A stretch of DNA of 64,000 nucleotides from Robertmurraya sp. FSL R5-0851. Lineage in GTDB: Bacteria; Bacillota; Bacilli; Bacillales; Cytobacillaceae. The position numbers and the translations under genes were made by a program. The notes under the pieces were generated by a model, which was given only the letters and a program-made list of their open reading frames with translations, was not told the DNA's origin and made no database searches. Each line of letters starts with the position of its first letter. Position 1 is the stretch's first letter. Below, in pieces: positions 34,220 to 43,320 of this stretch. The DNA is taken from assembly GCF_038002965.1 (NCBI RefSeq), contig NZ_JBBOOE010000001.1, positions 632,501 through 696,500 of the forward strand. Direction: 5' to 3'.

Positions 34220-34422
34220 ATGGAGAGTCCACGTTTACATAAAGCTTATGAAGAATGGCTTGAAGAAGCAACGATCGATCTAATTCAGGAAAAAATGGCT
34301 TCTGGTGAGTTGACTTCAAAAGATCATTCACCGGAACTGCTTATAGTGAACCAACTCTAATTAAGCTTGGTTTTGCGTTTGAGCAAGCCACCAAGCACAG
34401 AAAACCTCCAGTTTTCGAATAA
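34220..34422 (+). pseudogene. Amidase with internal deletion (head and tail only)
   Basis: From an ATG at 34220 with TTGGAGGA upstream, MESPRLHKAYEEWLEEATID and LIQEKMASGELTSKD is the N-terminus of an amidase-signature enzyme. At about 34315-34327 the frame changes and FTGTAYSEPTLIKLGFAFEQ then ATKHRKPPVFE-stop (34420-34422) gives the conserved C-terminus of the same family. The Ser-cisSer-Lys catalytic core, some 400 residues, is missing. As written the head frame stops at 34358-34360, so no functional amidase is made. Confidence 0.85.
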
Positions 34423-34485
34423 GGTGTGGGCTTGCTTCTCATACTACTTATGTAAGTATCCTCTTTTTAAAAGGAGATGTTTTAC

Positions 34486-34623
34486 ATGGGAAGAACAAAG
34501 CTTGGAAATTCCAATGCACAGCGTAATAACAACAGAAAGCAACCACAAACGAGCTCAGAGCTTGTTGAGTTTACAACAACAGAAAAAAAGGACATTCACC
34601 GTAATCGTCCGACGAATCAATAA
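34486..34623 (+). CDS. Small basic Asn/Gln/Lys-rich protein, 45 residues
   Basis: MGRTKLGNSNAQRNNNRKQP continuing to ...RNRPTNQ, with an excellent AAAGGAGAT site 8 bases before the ATG and a strong terminator after it. Hydrophilic, no Cys or Trp, similar in style to small acid-soluble or YfhD/YfhE-like spore proteins, but no family was recognised with confidence. Confidence 0.65.
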   Translation: MGRTKLGNSNAQRNNNRKQPQTSSELVEFTTTEKKDIHRNRPTNQ

Positions 34624-34628
34624 CAAAA

Positions 34629-34659
34629 GAACTGGCCGAATTGCTTCGGCCAGTTTTTA
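34629..34659. terminator. Terminator between small protein and Rieske oxidoreductase genes
   Basis: 10-bp stem ACTGGCCGAA/TTCGGCCAGT, loop TTGC, T run on plus strand; convergent genes end at both sides. Confidence 0.88.
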
Positions 34660-36192
34660 ATCCAATTCCACTTTTTTAAGTGGTTTATTCGCAGGACCTT
34701 CTACGACTTCCCCATCATAAGAAAAACGTGATCCGTGACAAGGGCAATCCCATGTACGGTCTCCGTGATTCCATTCCACCTCACAGCCTAGATGAGTACA
34801 GGTTGTGTCTACCAGATGCAGGCAGCCCTCGTGATCGCGATAAGCACCGGCGCGCTCGCCTTTCACCATCACCACTGCTCCTTCATCTACCTCCACCTCA
34901 CCTGGTTCTTTCCCCACATACTCAAGCTTTCCTTTGACCAAATGCTTTGCAACGTCCGCATTAATCTTAATGAATTTTTTGATATCCGGATCGGAATCGA
35001 AACGTTGAGGAGCATAGAAGTCCCGGTATTTATTATCTTTTCCGAGGATCGAATCTGCGAGGACAAGTGCTGCCTGCGTCCCGTTCGTCATGCCCCATTT
35101 ACGGTAGCCCGTAGCAATATGAATATTGGAATTTTTCTCCGTAACCGGTCCAATATAAGGAATTTTATCTAATGTAATCAGATCCTGAGCAGACCAGCGG
35201 TACTTGTACTCTTTAATACCGAATACATCATGAGCAAACTCCTCTAGCGCCAAATAATGCTTCATGGTGTCCACACCTTGTCCAGTTTTATGACCGTCAC
35301 CACTGACAAGAACAAGCTGTTCTCCATTCTCTAGAGGGGTAGACCTTAACGAGCGAGTAGGTGAGTCGGCACTATAAAACATGCCACCAGGAAACTCTTT
35401 TTGCGTGGTTACCGCAACGATATAAGAGCGTTTCACTTCAAGGCGAGTAAAATAAAAACCATTTTTATCCACAAACGGGAAATGAGACGCTGCAATAACA
35501 TGATCGCAGGATACTTTTTTCCCGTTTCTTAAAACCACCTGAGGCTGAGAGCCTTCCTCTACATCTGTAGCGGTTACATTTTCGTAAACAACTCCACCAG
35601 CTTCAATAAATTTACGTAAAAGTACATTCAAGTACTTGAGTGGATGGAACTGGGCCTGATCAGGCATGACAAGAGTAGACATGGATTTAATATTAAAGGG
35701 AAGTGGTTTTTCTGTTAACTCCCCACGTATGCCTAGCTTACGATAGGCATCTGCCTCTTCTTCCACTGTATAGGCTTTTTGCTCTGAAACGGCATAAATA
35801 ATAGCCTCTTGGGTTGAAAAATCGCACTCGATGCTATGTTCTTTTACCATTTGATTGATAAACTCAAGAGCGTCAGCAGAGCCCTGATAATACATTTTCG
35901 CTCGTTCTTCGCCAAAATTTTGGAGCAATTCATTATATATTAATCCATGCTGAGCTGTTATTTTTGCCGTCGTATGACCAGTCGTTCCATTTAGAACCCT
36001 CCCAGCTTCAAGAATGGCAACTTTTAAGCCTTCCTTAGCTAATAGATATCCCGCTGTGATACCGGTGATCCCCGCTCCAACAATAGCCACATCCACATGG
36101 ATATCCTCGATTAAAGAATTGTAAATCGGTAAATCCATGTCTCTCCAATAAGGCTCTGGAAAGCGGGGCATTTCATAGTCCTTCATAGACAT
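34657..36192 (-). CDS. FAD-dependent oxidoreductase with C-terminal Rieske domain (YhfW-like)
   Basis: 511 residues. N-terminal FAD-binding motif VAIVGAGITGITAGYLLAKEG of the DAO fold; the C-terminal 90 residues form a Rieske [2Fe-2S] domain with CTHLGCEVEWN and CPCHGSRFSYDGEVVEGPA (C-x-H ... C-x2-H). It resembles B. subtilis YhfW, whose substrate is not known; electron flow from FAD to the cluster is expected. GAGGAGGAACGGCT lies before the ATG. Confidence 0.93.
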   Translation of the reverse strand: MSMKDYEMPRFPEPYWRDMDLPIYNSLIEDIHVDVAIVGAGITGITAGYLLAKEGLKVAILEAGRVLNGTTGHTTAKITAQHGLIYNELLQNFGEERAKMYYQGSADALEFINQMVKEHSIECDFSTQEAIIYAVSEQKAYTVEEEADAYRKLGIRGELTEKPLPFNIKSMSTLVMPDQAQFHPLKYLNVLLRKFIEAGGVVYENVTATDVEEGSQPQVVLRNGKKVSCDHVIAASHFPFVDKNGFYFTRLEVKRSYIVAVTTQKEFPGGMFYSADSPTRSLRSTPLENGEQLVLVSGDGHKTGQGVDTMKHYLALEEFAHDVFGIKEYKYRWSAQDLITLDKIPYIGPVTEKNSNIHIATGYRKWGMTNGTQAALVLADSILGKDNKYRDFYAPQRFDSDPDIKKFIKINADVAKHLVKGKLEYVGKEPGEVEVDEGAVVMVKGERAGAYRDHEGCLHLVDTTCTHLGCEVEWNHGDRTWDCPCHGSRFSYDGEVVEGPANKPLKKVELD

Positions 36193-36333
36193 AGCCGTTC
36201 CTCCTCAAATCTTCTAGATGAACATAATTTTTCCAATTGAGATAGAAATATGTATCGAAGAAAGGACAATTTTCCAAGCGAACCATTTGGTTTTGCACAT
36301 ACTAAAAGAAACCGAACTTAAGGAGAGTCAGCC

Positions 36334-36800
36334 ATGCCTGAATTGCCAGAAATGGAGACATACCGGTATTTTTAAATTAAGTACGGGAGACAGCTTACTG
36401 CTGCACTTAATGCTTGGCGGGTGGATGTATATAGGAAGTGAAAATGACCAGCCAAACCGAACCAAACAGGTGATTCTTTCCTTTGGGGAAATGGAGTTGT
36501 ATTTTATTGGGTTAAGGCTGGGCTATCTGCATCTTTTAACAGAAGGGGAGCTTGAAAAGGAGCTGTCTGATTTAGGTCCTGAACCGTTGAATGGCCATTT
36601 AACGTATAAAGCCTGGCTTGATTTAAGGCTATATGGATCAGCCTTTATATAAAGGCGATACCTTTACGGGGGGATATAATGATCATTGCTTTGTGTACGA
36701 TCGTGAAGGGGAATCGTGTGGGAGGTGCGGAGAAACGATTTGCTTTGAAGAGGTATCCTCAAGAAAATGTTTTTATTGTCCAGGTTGTCAAAGGAAATAA
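36334..36800 (+). pseudogene. Fpg/Nei-family DNA glycosylase with two internal deletions
   Basis: An ATG at 36334 with AAGGAGAG upstream starts MPELPEMETYR, the invariant N-terminal catalytic proline and glutamate of Fpg/Nei. The frame then jumps (about 36365-36371) to KLSTGDSLLLHLMLGGWMY...GLRLGYLHLLTEGELEKELSDLGPEPL, and jumps again (about 36624-36630) to GYMDQPLYKGDTFTGGYND and GESCGRCGETICFEEVSSRK-CFYCPGCQRK, the zinc finger at the C-terminus, ending at 36800. The helix-two-turn-helix region and ~45 residues near the N-terminus are missing. The order of pieces is native, so the gene decayed by two deletions. Confidence 0.88.
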
Positions 36801-36832
36801 AAAAAGTGACCCGGGAGAGATCCGAGCCACTG
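36801..36832 (-). terminator. Terminator of the small membrane protein gene
   Basis: On the minus strand AGTGGCTCGGATCTCTCCC pairs as AGTG-CTCGG/CCGGG-CACT and is followed by TTTTTTT. Confidence 0.75.
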
Positions 36833-36836
36833 ATTT

Positions 36837-36974
36837 CTATTCTTCTTTTGGAGCGGGATCAATTCGATGTGCATCCTCTGAATCAAGTGCTGTTCTTAGA
36901 TAATAAATAAACACACCACCAACAATTCCTAAGCATATAGCGAATCCAACGGTTGTTACCCACATCAAACCCAT
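36837..36974 (-). CDS. Small single-pass membrane protein, 45 residues
   Basis: MGLMWVTTVGFAICLGIVGG followed by VFIYYLRTALDSEDA and a Glu-ending tail. One membrane helix (about 4-26). GGAGGGATTTCC sits before the ATG on the minus strand, and a terminator follows. Unrecognised, similar to small CydS/YbgT-like single-span proteins in size, but without a cytochrome bd operon nearby. Confidence 0.65.
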   Translation of the reverse strand: MGLMWVTTVGFAICLGIVGGVFIYYLRTALDSEDAHRIDPAPKEE

Positions 36975-37095
36975 GGAAATCCCTCCTTTACACACTATAT
37001 GAAGGGGATCATAAATCTTTTCCGATTTGGAAACATTCTCCTTGATTTTTTTGGAGGAGGAAGATGAATTCTATTATTGTTAGGAGGTGGTAAAT

Positions 37096-37710
37096 TTGCT
37101 TAAAAAGCTATTCTTAGGAATCGTTCTATTACTGTCATTGGTGGTTATCCCGACAAACTCGTTCGCACAACAAGTGTATACGGTCCAACCGGGAGATAGC
37201 TTATGGAAAATTGCTGTTCGCTATCAAGTGGGATTGTCAGAGATCATCCAAGCAAATCCTCAGTTTAAAAATCCGGCATTAATCTATCCAGGACAAAAGG
37301 TAAATATCCCAGATTTTGATGCGACAAAGTCAATTGAAAATCAGGTGGTGCAATTGACAAACCAACAACGTGCCAAGTATGGGTTAAAGCCTCTGGTAGC
37401 GGACTGGCAACTAGCGCGAGTGGCGCGTTACAAATCAGCTGACATGAGAGACCGTAACTATTTTTCTCATACAAGCCCTACATACGGATCGCCATTTGAT
37501 ATGATGAAAAACTTCGGAATCTCGTACCGTAGTGCAGGAGAAAACATTGCAGCCGGTCAGCGTACAGCACAAGAGGTAGTGACAGCATGGATGAACAGCG
37601 AAGGTCACCGCAAAAACATCCTGAGCTCAGGCTACACGCATATTGGTGTTGGTTATGCCCAAGGCGGATCCAAGCAGCATTACTGGACACAAATGTTTAT
37701 TTCGAAGTAG
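37096..37710 (+). CDS. Secreted LysM-CAP (SCP-like) protein, SafA/YkwD-like
   Basis: About 204 residues: signal peptide (LKKLFLGIVLLLSLVVIPTNSFA), one LysM domain (YTVQPGDSLWKIAVRYQVGL ... IYPGQKVNIP), then a CAP domain (NQQRAKYGLKPL, SHTSPTYGSPFDMM, GENIAAGQ, WMNSEGHRKNIL, HYWTQMF) with the His/Glu of the CAP cavity. LysM fixes it to peptidoglycan; the CAP part's function is unknown. TTG at 37096 is taken as start because AGGAGGTGG ends 5 bases before it. Related proteins are found in the spore coat and cell wall. Confidence 0.92.
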   Translation: MLKKLFLGIVLLLSLVVIPTNSFAQQVYTVQPGDSLWKIAVRYQVGLSEIIQANPQFKNPALIYPGQKVNIPDFDATKSIENQVVQLTNQQRAKYGLKPLVADWQLARVARYKSADMRDRNYFSHTSPTYGSPFDMMKNFGISYRSAGENIAAGQRTAQEVVTAWMNSEGHRKNILSSGYTHIGVGYAQGGSKQHYWTQMFISK

Positions 37711-37713
37711 GGC

Positions 37714-37738
37714 AAGTCGGGGGAAACTCCGGCTTTTT
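37714..37738 (+). terminator. Terminator of the LysM-CAP gene
   Basis: 9-bp stem AAGTCGGGG/CTCCGGCTT with T run. Confidence 0.8.
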
Positions 37739-37930
37739 TTATTTGGAAACCTCCTCACCATCCACAACTAAAATGACGAGTTTTCCTCTTACAACCCCAC
37801 TCAAACCCGTGATTTACCACCAGTCCTATCACTCTCTAAGCCTCAAGTCGTATATGTAAATCAAGCTTAAGCTCGTTATGAGAAGTTCGAAATCTAGGTA
37901 AGATGATATCAAGAAGGGAGGCAACAACAA

Positions 37931-38275
37931 ATGAAAAAATTCGGGTTGCTTTTAATTGGAGGCATTGCAGCGTTAGTTTTATTAGCAAATCTTGGTCCAC
38001 TGGTAGGGTTAGTGGTCAGCGTGGCGATTCTGTACTTTGTGTTTAAGCAGTTTTTAAAAACAGATTCGACGGGGATGAAAATCGGGTTAGGTATCTTAGG
38101 ATTCATTCTCCTGATGGCATCGATCTCTAACGCACCGGCGATCGTAGGAATTGTCGCTGCATATATTCTTTATGTTGTTTATAAAAAATTTAACGAAACC
38201 AAAGTGAAAGAAACCGTTTCAAATGACCCTTTTCAAAACTTTGAAAATCAATGGTCTGAACTAAATAAAAACTAA
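37931..38275 (+). CDS. liaI: LiaI-like membrane protein
   Basis: 114 residues, with a glycine/leucine-rich membrane region of about four hydrophobic stretches (MKKFGLLLIGGIAALVLLAN onwards) and a polar C-terminal 30 residues ending NQWSELNKN. In B. subtilis LiaI anchors LiaH at the membrane upon envelope stress. Assignment rests on position directly upstream of liaH and the liaFSR genes. GGGAGGCAACAAC precedes the ATG. Confidence 0.82.
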   Translation: MKKFGLLLIGGIAALVLLANLGPLVGLVVSVAILYFVFKQFLKTDSTGMKIGLGILGFILLMASISNAPAIVGIVAAYILYVVYKKFNETKVKETVSNDPFQNFENQWSELNKN

Positions 38276-38298
38276 TTTTAAAAAGAGGAGAGATATTT

Positions 38299-38943
38299 AT
38301 GTCAAACTTATTTACTCGATTAAAAAACACGATTGTAGCGGATTTAAATGAAGCACTAGAAAAAAAGGAAAATAAAAATCCGATTGCCATGCTGAACCAG
38401 TATTTACGTGAATGTGAAGTGGAAACAGAAAAAGTAAGAAAGCTAGTTGAAAGACAATATACGTTGCGTGATGGGTTTACTCGTGAGTTGAAGCAAGCGC
38501 AGGAACTGGCTGAAAAAAGAAAATACCAAGCAGAAGTAGCACAACATGCAGGTGAAACGGAGCTTTACACATTTGCAAGTGCAGAGCAACTTCAATACGA
38601 AGAGAGAGCCGCACGATTAAGCGAATCCCTTCGATACACAGAAAATCAATTGCAAGAGCTAGAGCAAAAATACGAGGAAATGAAGCATAAGTTGAAGGAT
38701 ATGCATATTCGCCGCATGGAACTAATGGGGAGAGAAAATCTATCTCGTGCGCATTATCAAATGAATAAAGTGCTAGACAGTGACAACCTCTCGAACCAAT
38801 CCGTTTCGCGCTTTCAAGAAATTGAGTCATACCTTGATCGAATGGAAGAGAAAGTAAATACTTCCTATTACAGAAACACCATCGATGCCCGCATCGCCAA
38901 ACTAGAAAAAGAAATGAAAAAAGAAGAAGCTACTACTTTATAA
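38299..38943 (+). CDS. liaH: LiaH, PspA/IM30-family stress protein
   Basis: 214 residues, almost wholly coiled coil, as expected for PspA/IM30 (LFTRLKNTIVADLNEALEKKENKNP at the start with the helix-0 region, P-x-A-M-L-N-QYLRE). It forms large rings and protects the membrane under cell-wall antibiotic stress. AAAGAGGAGAGAT precedes the ATG, 23 bp after liaI. A hairpin after the gene may limit read-through to liaF. Confidence 0.93.
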   Translation: MSNLFTRLKNTIVADLNEALEKKENKNPIAMLNQYLRECEVETEKVRKLVERQYTLRDGFTRELKQAQELAEKRKYQAEVAQHAGETELYTFASAEQLQYEERAARLSESLRYTENQLQELEQKYEEMKHKLKDMHIRRMELMGRENLSRAHYQMNKVLDSDNLSNQSVSRFQEIESYLDRMEEKVNTSYYRNTIDARIAKLEKEMKKEEATTL

Positions 38944-38973
38944 AAAAAACTGGTATTGTAAAAGGTGGAGATT

Positions 38974-38998
38974 AGAAGGCGTAGTACATACGCCTTCT
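38974..38998 (+). other. Hairpin between liaH and liaF
   Basis: Perfect 10-bp stem AGAAGGCGTA/TACGCCTTCT with a 5-base loop and no T run. In B. subtilis most lia transcripts end after liaH; this may be the equivalent partial terminator or processing site. Confidence 0.6.
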
Positions 38999-39033
38999 AT
39001 AGGTCTATATAGGACAGGAGAGGAGGAATCAAC

Positions 39034-39771
39034 ATGGTAGGAAAAAAGAAGAGTGATCTTCTCAGCTGGGCCGTGATGTTTGGAATTGTATTGTTATTAC
39101 TTGAAGTCACTTTCTTTAATCGTGGACTGATCTTCTCCCTCCTTGTTGCATCAGGAATGATCTATATTGGGAGGAAGCGCCAGCCAAAAACATCAGGCAA
39201 GTTCTTATTTTGGGCAGGAACGATCTTCTTTATTTTAAGTGTATTTAATATGATGACTATTAAAGTCTTTTTGTTTGGGATATTGGGCTATTTAATTTTT
39301 CAATTTGCCAAGTCCAAGCGTTCCCCAGAAAAAATACAGCCTGAGGTAGTCGAAGCACAATCGAGTCCTCCACAAACAGAAACGATCGTAAAGAAAACGC
39401 CCTTATTTGATAATACTTTTTTCGGTGAACAACGAACGAAAGACCATGTATATGAGTGGAATGATATTAATATACAAACGGGAATCGGTGACACGATCAT
39501 CGACCTAAGCTATACCGTTTTACCAAAAGGTGAGACGATTATATTTGTACGAGGATTAGTCGGGAATATTCAGATTCAAGTTCCATACGATGTTGAGGTT
39601 TGTGTGAATCACAGTGTTCTTGCTGGCTCTAGTAATATATTGAATGTAACAGGAGATAAGCTATTTAATCAGCGACTGCATGTGCAAACGAGCGAGTATG
39701 AGAAAGCGGATCAGAAGGTGAAGATATTCACTTCAATGCTGGTGGGTGACCTCGAGGTGAAGCGAGTATGA
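39034..39771 (+). CDS. liaF: LiaF, negative regulator of the Lia system
   Basis: 245 residues: four short hydrophobic segments in the first 100 residues, a Pro/Gln-rich linker, then a soluble beta-rich domain (GIGDTIIDLSYTVLPKGETI, ...GNIQIQVPYDVEVCVN) typical of the LiaF C-terminal/DUF2154 domain. LiaF keeps LiaS in the off state. AGGAGAGGAGGAATC lies before the ATG; the stop overlaps liaS by 4 bases. Confidence 0.93.
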   Translation: MVGKKKSDLLSWAVMFGIVLLLLEVTFFNRGLIFSLLVASGMIYIGRKRQPKTSGKFLFWAGTIFFILSVFNMMTIKVFLFGILGYLIFQFAKSKRSPEKIQPEVVEAQSSPPQTETIVKKTPLFDNTFFGEQRTKDHVYEWNDINIQTGIGDTIIDLSYTVLPKGETIIFVRGLVGNIQIQVPYDVEVCVNHSVLAGSSNILNVTGDKLFNQRLHVQTSEYEKADQKVKIFTSMLVGDLEVKRV

Positions 39772-40805
39772 GTATCGTACAACGCCAAATTGTGTGGGGC
39801 ATTACGCTCTCTCTACTAGTCTTCCTCTTTTTATCGGTTTCTTTTTTCATGGCTTTTCCAGTCTACAATTGGTCAGAGTTATGGGAACGTGATTTAATGG
39901 ATATCCCATTTATCTTTTTCCTTCCAAGCGTAAGTATTGCGATTGGAATTTTGTTTGGTTTGGGATCGGGGTTTTATTGGCGAAAACAGATGCAAACGAT
40001 TGACGATCTTCTTCACGAAGTCGAGGAAGGGCGCGAAAGTCAGATGGAGAATGGGATTTCCTATGAACCGATTGTCCACAGAGTTCGGAAAATCCAGAAG
40101 CAAATTGCTGACCAGGCAAAGGCGTCACAGAAGCTTGCGAATGAGAAGGCAGAGGATCAAGAAAATCGGATTCAAGAAATTATTTCTCAAGAGCGCAATC
40201 GCTTAGCTAGAGAGCTCCATGACTCCGTAAGTCAACAGCTCTTTGCCGCTTCGATGATGATGTCGGCTATCAATGAGACCAAGCAGGTGGAAAGTGAAGA
40301 CCGAGAAGCAAAGCAAATGAAGATGGTCGAAGAAATGATTCACCAGTCTCAATTGGAAATGAGAGCGCTTCTACTTCATTTACGTCCAGTGCCGTTAAAA
40401 GGAAAAACTCTCCAAGAAGGAATTGAAGAGCTGTTAGTCGAACTATCACAAAAAGTAACGATGGAAATAGGATGGAAGGTAGAGGAGTTTCCACTGGATA
40501 AAGGGGTGGAAGATCATCTCTTTCGAATTCTTCAGGAATCGGTTTCGAATATCCTTCGTCACTCAAAAGCGAAGGAGCTCGAAGTATTACTCATCCAGCG
40601 CGACCATTTTATCATCATGAGGGTAGTGGATGATGGAGTTGGCTTTGATGTGGAAGAATCAAAAGCAGGTTCATATGGACTTCAAAATATGTATGAACGT
40701 GCCGTTGAAATTGGTGGAACGTGTAAAATTATTAGTGTAAAAGATAAAGGAACTCGTCTAGAAGTGAAGGTCCCGTTGATGAGGAAGGGTGAGAGCAATG
40801 ATTAG
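39768..40805 (+). CDS. liaS: LiaS, membrane histidine kinase
   Basis: 345 residues. Two N-terminal membrane helices (about 10-30 and 46-66) with a short outside loop make it an intramembrane-sensing kinase. HisKA_3 box: [21 protein letters not shown], with the conserved His. ATPase: [31 protein letters not shown]. It phosphorylates LiaR when the lipid II cycle is disturbed. It overlaps liaF before and liaR after. Confidence 0.95.
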   Translation: MSIVQRQIVWGITLSLLVFLFLSVSFFMAFPVYNWSELWERDLMDIPFIFFLPSVSIAIGILFGLGSGFYWRKQMQTIDDLLHEVEEGRESQMENGISYEPIVHRVRKIQKQIADQAKASQKLANEKAEDQENRIQEIISQERNRLARELHDSVSQQLFAASMMMSAINETKQVESEDREAKQMKMVEEMIHQSQLEMRALLLHLRPVPLKGKTLQEGIEELLVELSQKVTMEIGWKVEEFPLDKGVEDHLFRILQESVSNILRHSKAKELEVLLIQRDHFIIMRVVDDGVGFDVEESKAGSYGLQNMYERAVEIGGTCKIISVKDKGTRLEVKVPLMRKGESND

Positions 40806-41430
40806 AGTCGTGTTTGTGGATGACCATGAGATGGTGAGAATTGGAGTTTCTTCGTATTTATCGGCACAGCCAGATATTGAGGTTGTAGGTGAAGCGGATA
40901 ACGGAAAAGCAGCGATACCAATGGTACTAGAATTAAGGCCGGATATCGTATTAATGGATTTAGTGATGAAGGAAATGGATGGCATTGAAGCAACACGTCA
41001 AATCATTGCAGAATGGCCCGAGGCAAAAATCATCATTGTTACAAGCTTTTTAGACGATGAAAAAGTATACCCAGCACTTGAGGCGGGGGCAACGAGTTAT
41101 ATGTTAAAAACCTCAAAGGCTAGTGAAATAGCTAATGCCGTACGTGCCACCTATCATGGGCAGTCGGTTCTTGAACCTGAGGTGACAGGCAAAATGATGA
41201 TGAAAATGCGTCAAAAAAATGATGTAGCACCGCATGAGGAGCTTACCTCACGAGAAATGGAAATCCTCTTGTTGATGGCTGAGGGAAAAAGCAATCAAGA
41301 AATTGCGGATGACTTGTTTATTGCTCTAAAGACGGTAAAAACGCATGTGAGTAATGTGTTAAGCAAGCTTCAAGTACAAGATCGAACGCAAGCCGTGATT
41401 TACGCATTCAAACATGACCTAGTAAAGTAA
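40798..41430 (+). CDS. liaR: LiaR, NarL/FixJ response regulator
   Basis: 210 residues. Receiver domain with [10 protein letters not shown], phospho-acceptor Asp in [14 protein letters not shown], Thr/Lys in VTSFLDD and LKTSKA; LuxR-type HTH at the C-terminus ([40 protein letters not shown]). The ATG at 40798 follows AAGGGTGAG; the GTG at 40789 lies in that site. LiaR activates its own operon in relatives. Confidence 0.95.
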   Translation: MIRVVFVDDHEMVRIGVSSYLSAQPDIEVVGEADNGKAAIPMVLELRPDIVLMDLVMKEMDGIEATRQIIAEWPEAKIIIVTSFLDDEKVYPALEAGATSYMLKTSKASEIANAVRATYHGQSVLEPEVTGKMMMKMRQKNDVAPHEELTSREMEILLLMAEGKSNQEIADDLFIALKTVKTHVSNVLSKLQVQDRTQAVIYAFKHDLVK

Positions 41431-41510
41431 AAATTTACATAAATTTCTTGCTTTTCAGCTCCGGAATGAATATGATGAAGGTAACTGAACTGAAACGGAG
41501 GTGGAAAGAG

Positions 41511-41636
41511 ATGAAAAATGCTGTTTTGATGCGCGGATTCTGGATGGACTATACGTATATCGTCCGTGCAATTTTTGCTGGTTTTGCAAACAACGGGAGA
41601 AGTCTGCCCTTTTTTAGCAATTCCATAGCAAACTAA
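41511..41636 (+). CDS. Small ORF of 41 residues, possible leader peptide
   Basis: ATG at 41511 with ACGGAGGTGG 7-10 bases upstream encodes MKNAVLMRGFWMDYTYIVRA followed by IFAGFANNGRSLPF... It is aromatic-rich and not similar to a known family. Two terminator-like hairpins lie between it and the ABC-F gene, an arrangement that resembles ribosome-mediated attenuation leaders of antibiotic-response ABC-F genes. It could equally be an independent small protein. Confidence 0.5.
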   Translation: MKNAVLMRGFWMDYTYIVRAIFAGFANNGRSLPFFSNSIAN

Positions 41637-41673
41637 ACAGTGAAACATCTCTTTTCCACAAATAATGAATGGA

Positions 41674-41745
41674 TGAAAGAGGGCTTTCCGCGCTCTTTTT
41701 TCGTACACATTTTTCGTGCCATGGGATTTTTCCCATGGTTTTTTT
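41674..41745 (+). terminator. Two successive terminator hairpins before the ABC-F gene
   Basis: First AAAGAGGGC...GCGCTCTTTTTT (about 41675-41700), second CCATGGGA TTTT TCCCATGG followed by TTTTTTT (41719-41745). Confidence 0.75.
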
Positions 41746-41777
41746 GTATATAAAAAACTCCGGAGGTTCGTTAAATA

Positions 41778-43214
41778 ATGATTACTTTAAGCGTAAATTC
41801 CATTAGCAAAATGTTTGGTGGGAACACCATTTTTGAAAATTTATCACTTGAAATACATGAAGGAGATCGTGTCGGACTCGTTGGTCGAAACGGGAGTGGA
41901 AAAACAACTCTTTTTAAGCTATTAGCTGGAGAAGACATACCAGATAGTGGCCAAATTCATTGGAGAAAAGGGACGACAATTGGATACTTAGAGCAAATTC
42001 CTGTTTTCCAAAGTGAAATAACGGCCCTAGATGTGTTAAAAACGGCATTCGCCTCATTGGTAGAGATGGAGACGCAAATGAAAGAGCTTGAGGTGAAGAT
42101 GGCGAGTCCGAATCTTTCTGCAGAGGAGCTTGAAAGATGCATAGAAAAATACGGACAGTTACAGGATCAATATACACTTTTAGGCGGATACGAAATGGAT
42201 GCTAATATCGATCGCATCTCAAATGGCCTTTCTATTCAATACCTCTTAGATTAATCGTTTCAGTCACTAAGTGGAGGGGAGAAAACAAAGATTGGCTTAG
42301 CGCAACTTCTGTTAAAGCAACCGGATCTTTTATTACTCGATGAACCAACGAATCATTTAGATTTGATGTCAGTCGAGTGGCTGGGACAGTTTTTAAAAGA
42401 GTATAAAGGTACGGTTGTTATAGTGTCTCATGACCGATACTTTCTCGATGATGTGGTGACCAAAATGCTTGATTTAGAGGATGGGGAGATTACTTCGTAT
42501 ATAGGGAATTACTCGGTCTTTGTGAAGGAGAAGGAGGAGCGCCTCTTAAAGGAATTTCAAGCATACGAAGAACAGCAAAAAAAGATTAAAAAAATGAAAG
42601 AAGCCATTAAAAGACTACGTGAGTGGGCCAATCGTGCCAATCCGCCGAATGAAGGGCTTCATAAGCGTGCGCGTAATATGGAAAGAGCGCTCGAGAGAAT
42701 GGAGAAGCTGGATCGGCCTATTCTGAATCGCAAAAAGATGAATTTGGAGATGGAGGTAGCCGACCGAAGTGGCAAGGATGTGGTGGTCATAAAGGGGGTA
42801 AATAAATCCTTTGGGCAGCATTTGCTATTTCAGGATGTGCATCTCCACATTCAATTCCGTGAAAGGGTGGCCATGGTTGGTGAAAATGGGACGGGAAAAT
42901 CCACGCTTATTAAAATGCTTCTCGGGCAAGAGCAGGCGGATAGCGGAGAAGTAAAGATTGGAAGTAATGTGAAAGTCGGGTATCTTTCACAGCATATTTT
43001 TCCTAATAAAAAGGACGAAACGGTGATCGAACTATTTCGAGATGAAATAAAGCTAACAGAAGGAGAAGCCAGACATATTCTTGCCCGCTTTCTATTTTAT
43101 GGTCACAGCGTGTTTCGCAAGGTATCTCAGCTAAGCGGTGGGGAAAAAATGCGACTTCGTCTGGCACAGATGATGTATCAGGATTTGAATTTTAAACAAA
43201 GGATTTTAGTTTAA
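41778..43214 (+). pseudogene. ABC-F ATPase, interrupted and 3'-truncated
   Basis: The frame encodes a tandem-ATPase ABC-F protein: Walker A1 GRNGSGKTT, an in-frame TAA at 42252-42254, then SFQSLSGGEKTKIGLAQL, Walker B1 LLLLDEPTNHLD, the inter-domain linker (about 42520-42720), Walker A2 GENGTGKST and signature 2 LSGGEKMRLRLAQMMYQDLNF. After that it ends KQRILV-stop at 43214, just before Walker B2, so the last ~100 residues are missing. Reading resumes in the same frame after the TAA, so a single point mutation plus a 3' loss explain it. An internal ATG at 42363 could only give a half protein. Confidence 0.88.
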
Positions 43215-43320
43215 TTGGCATTCGATACTATCGATTAGACTGTCATATTATCTGCAATTATACACTTGTAAGCATTTAACTATCGGATTCATACTACCAA
43301 AGGTAATTTCTTTCTATCCT

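Noticed and set aside
34680..35172. Plus-strand coding regions opposite the Rieske oxidoreductase
   Set aside because: They are mirror frames of a well-conserved minus-strand gene, with no ribosome sites or family similarity.
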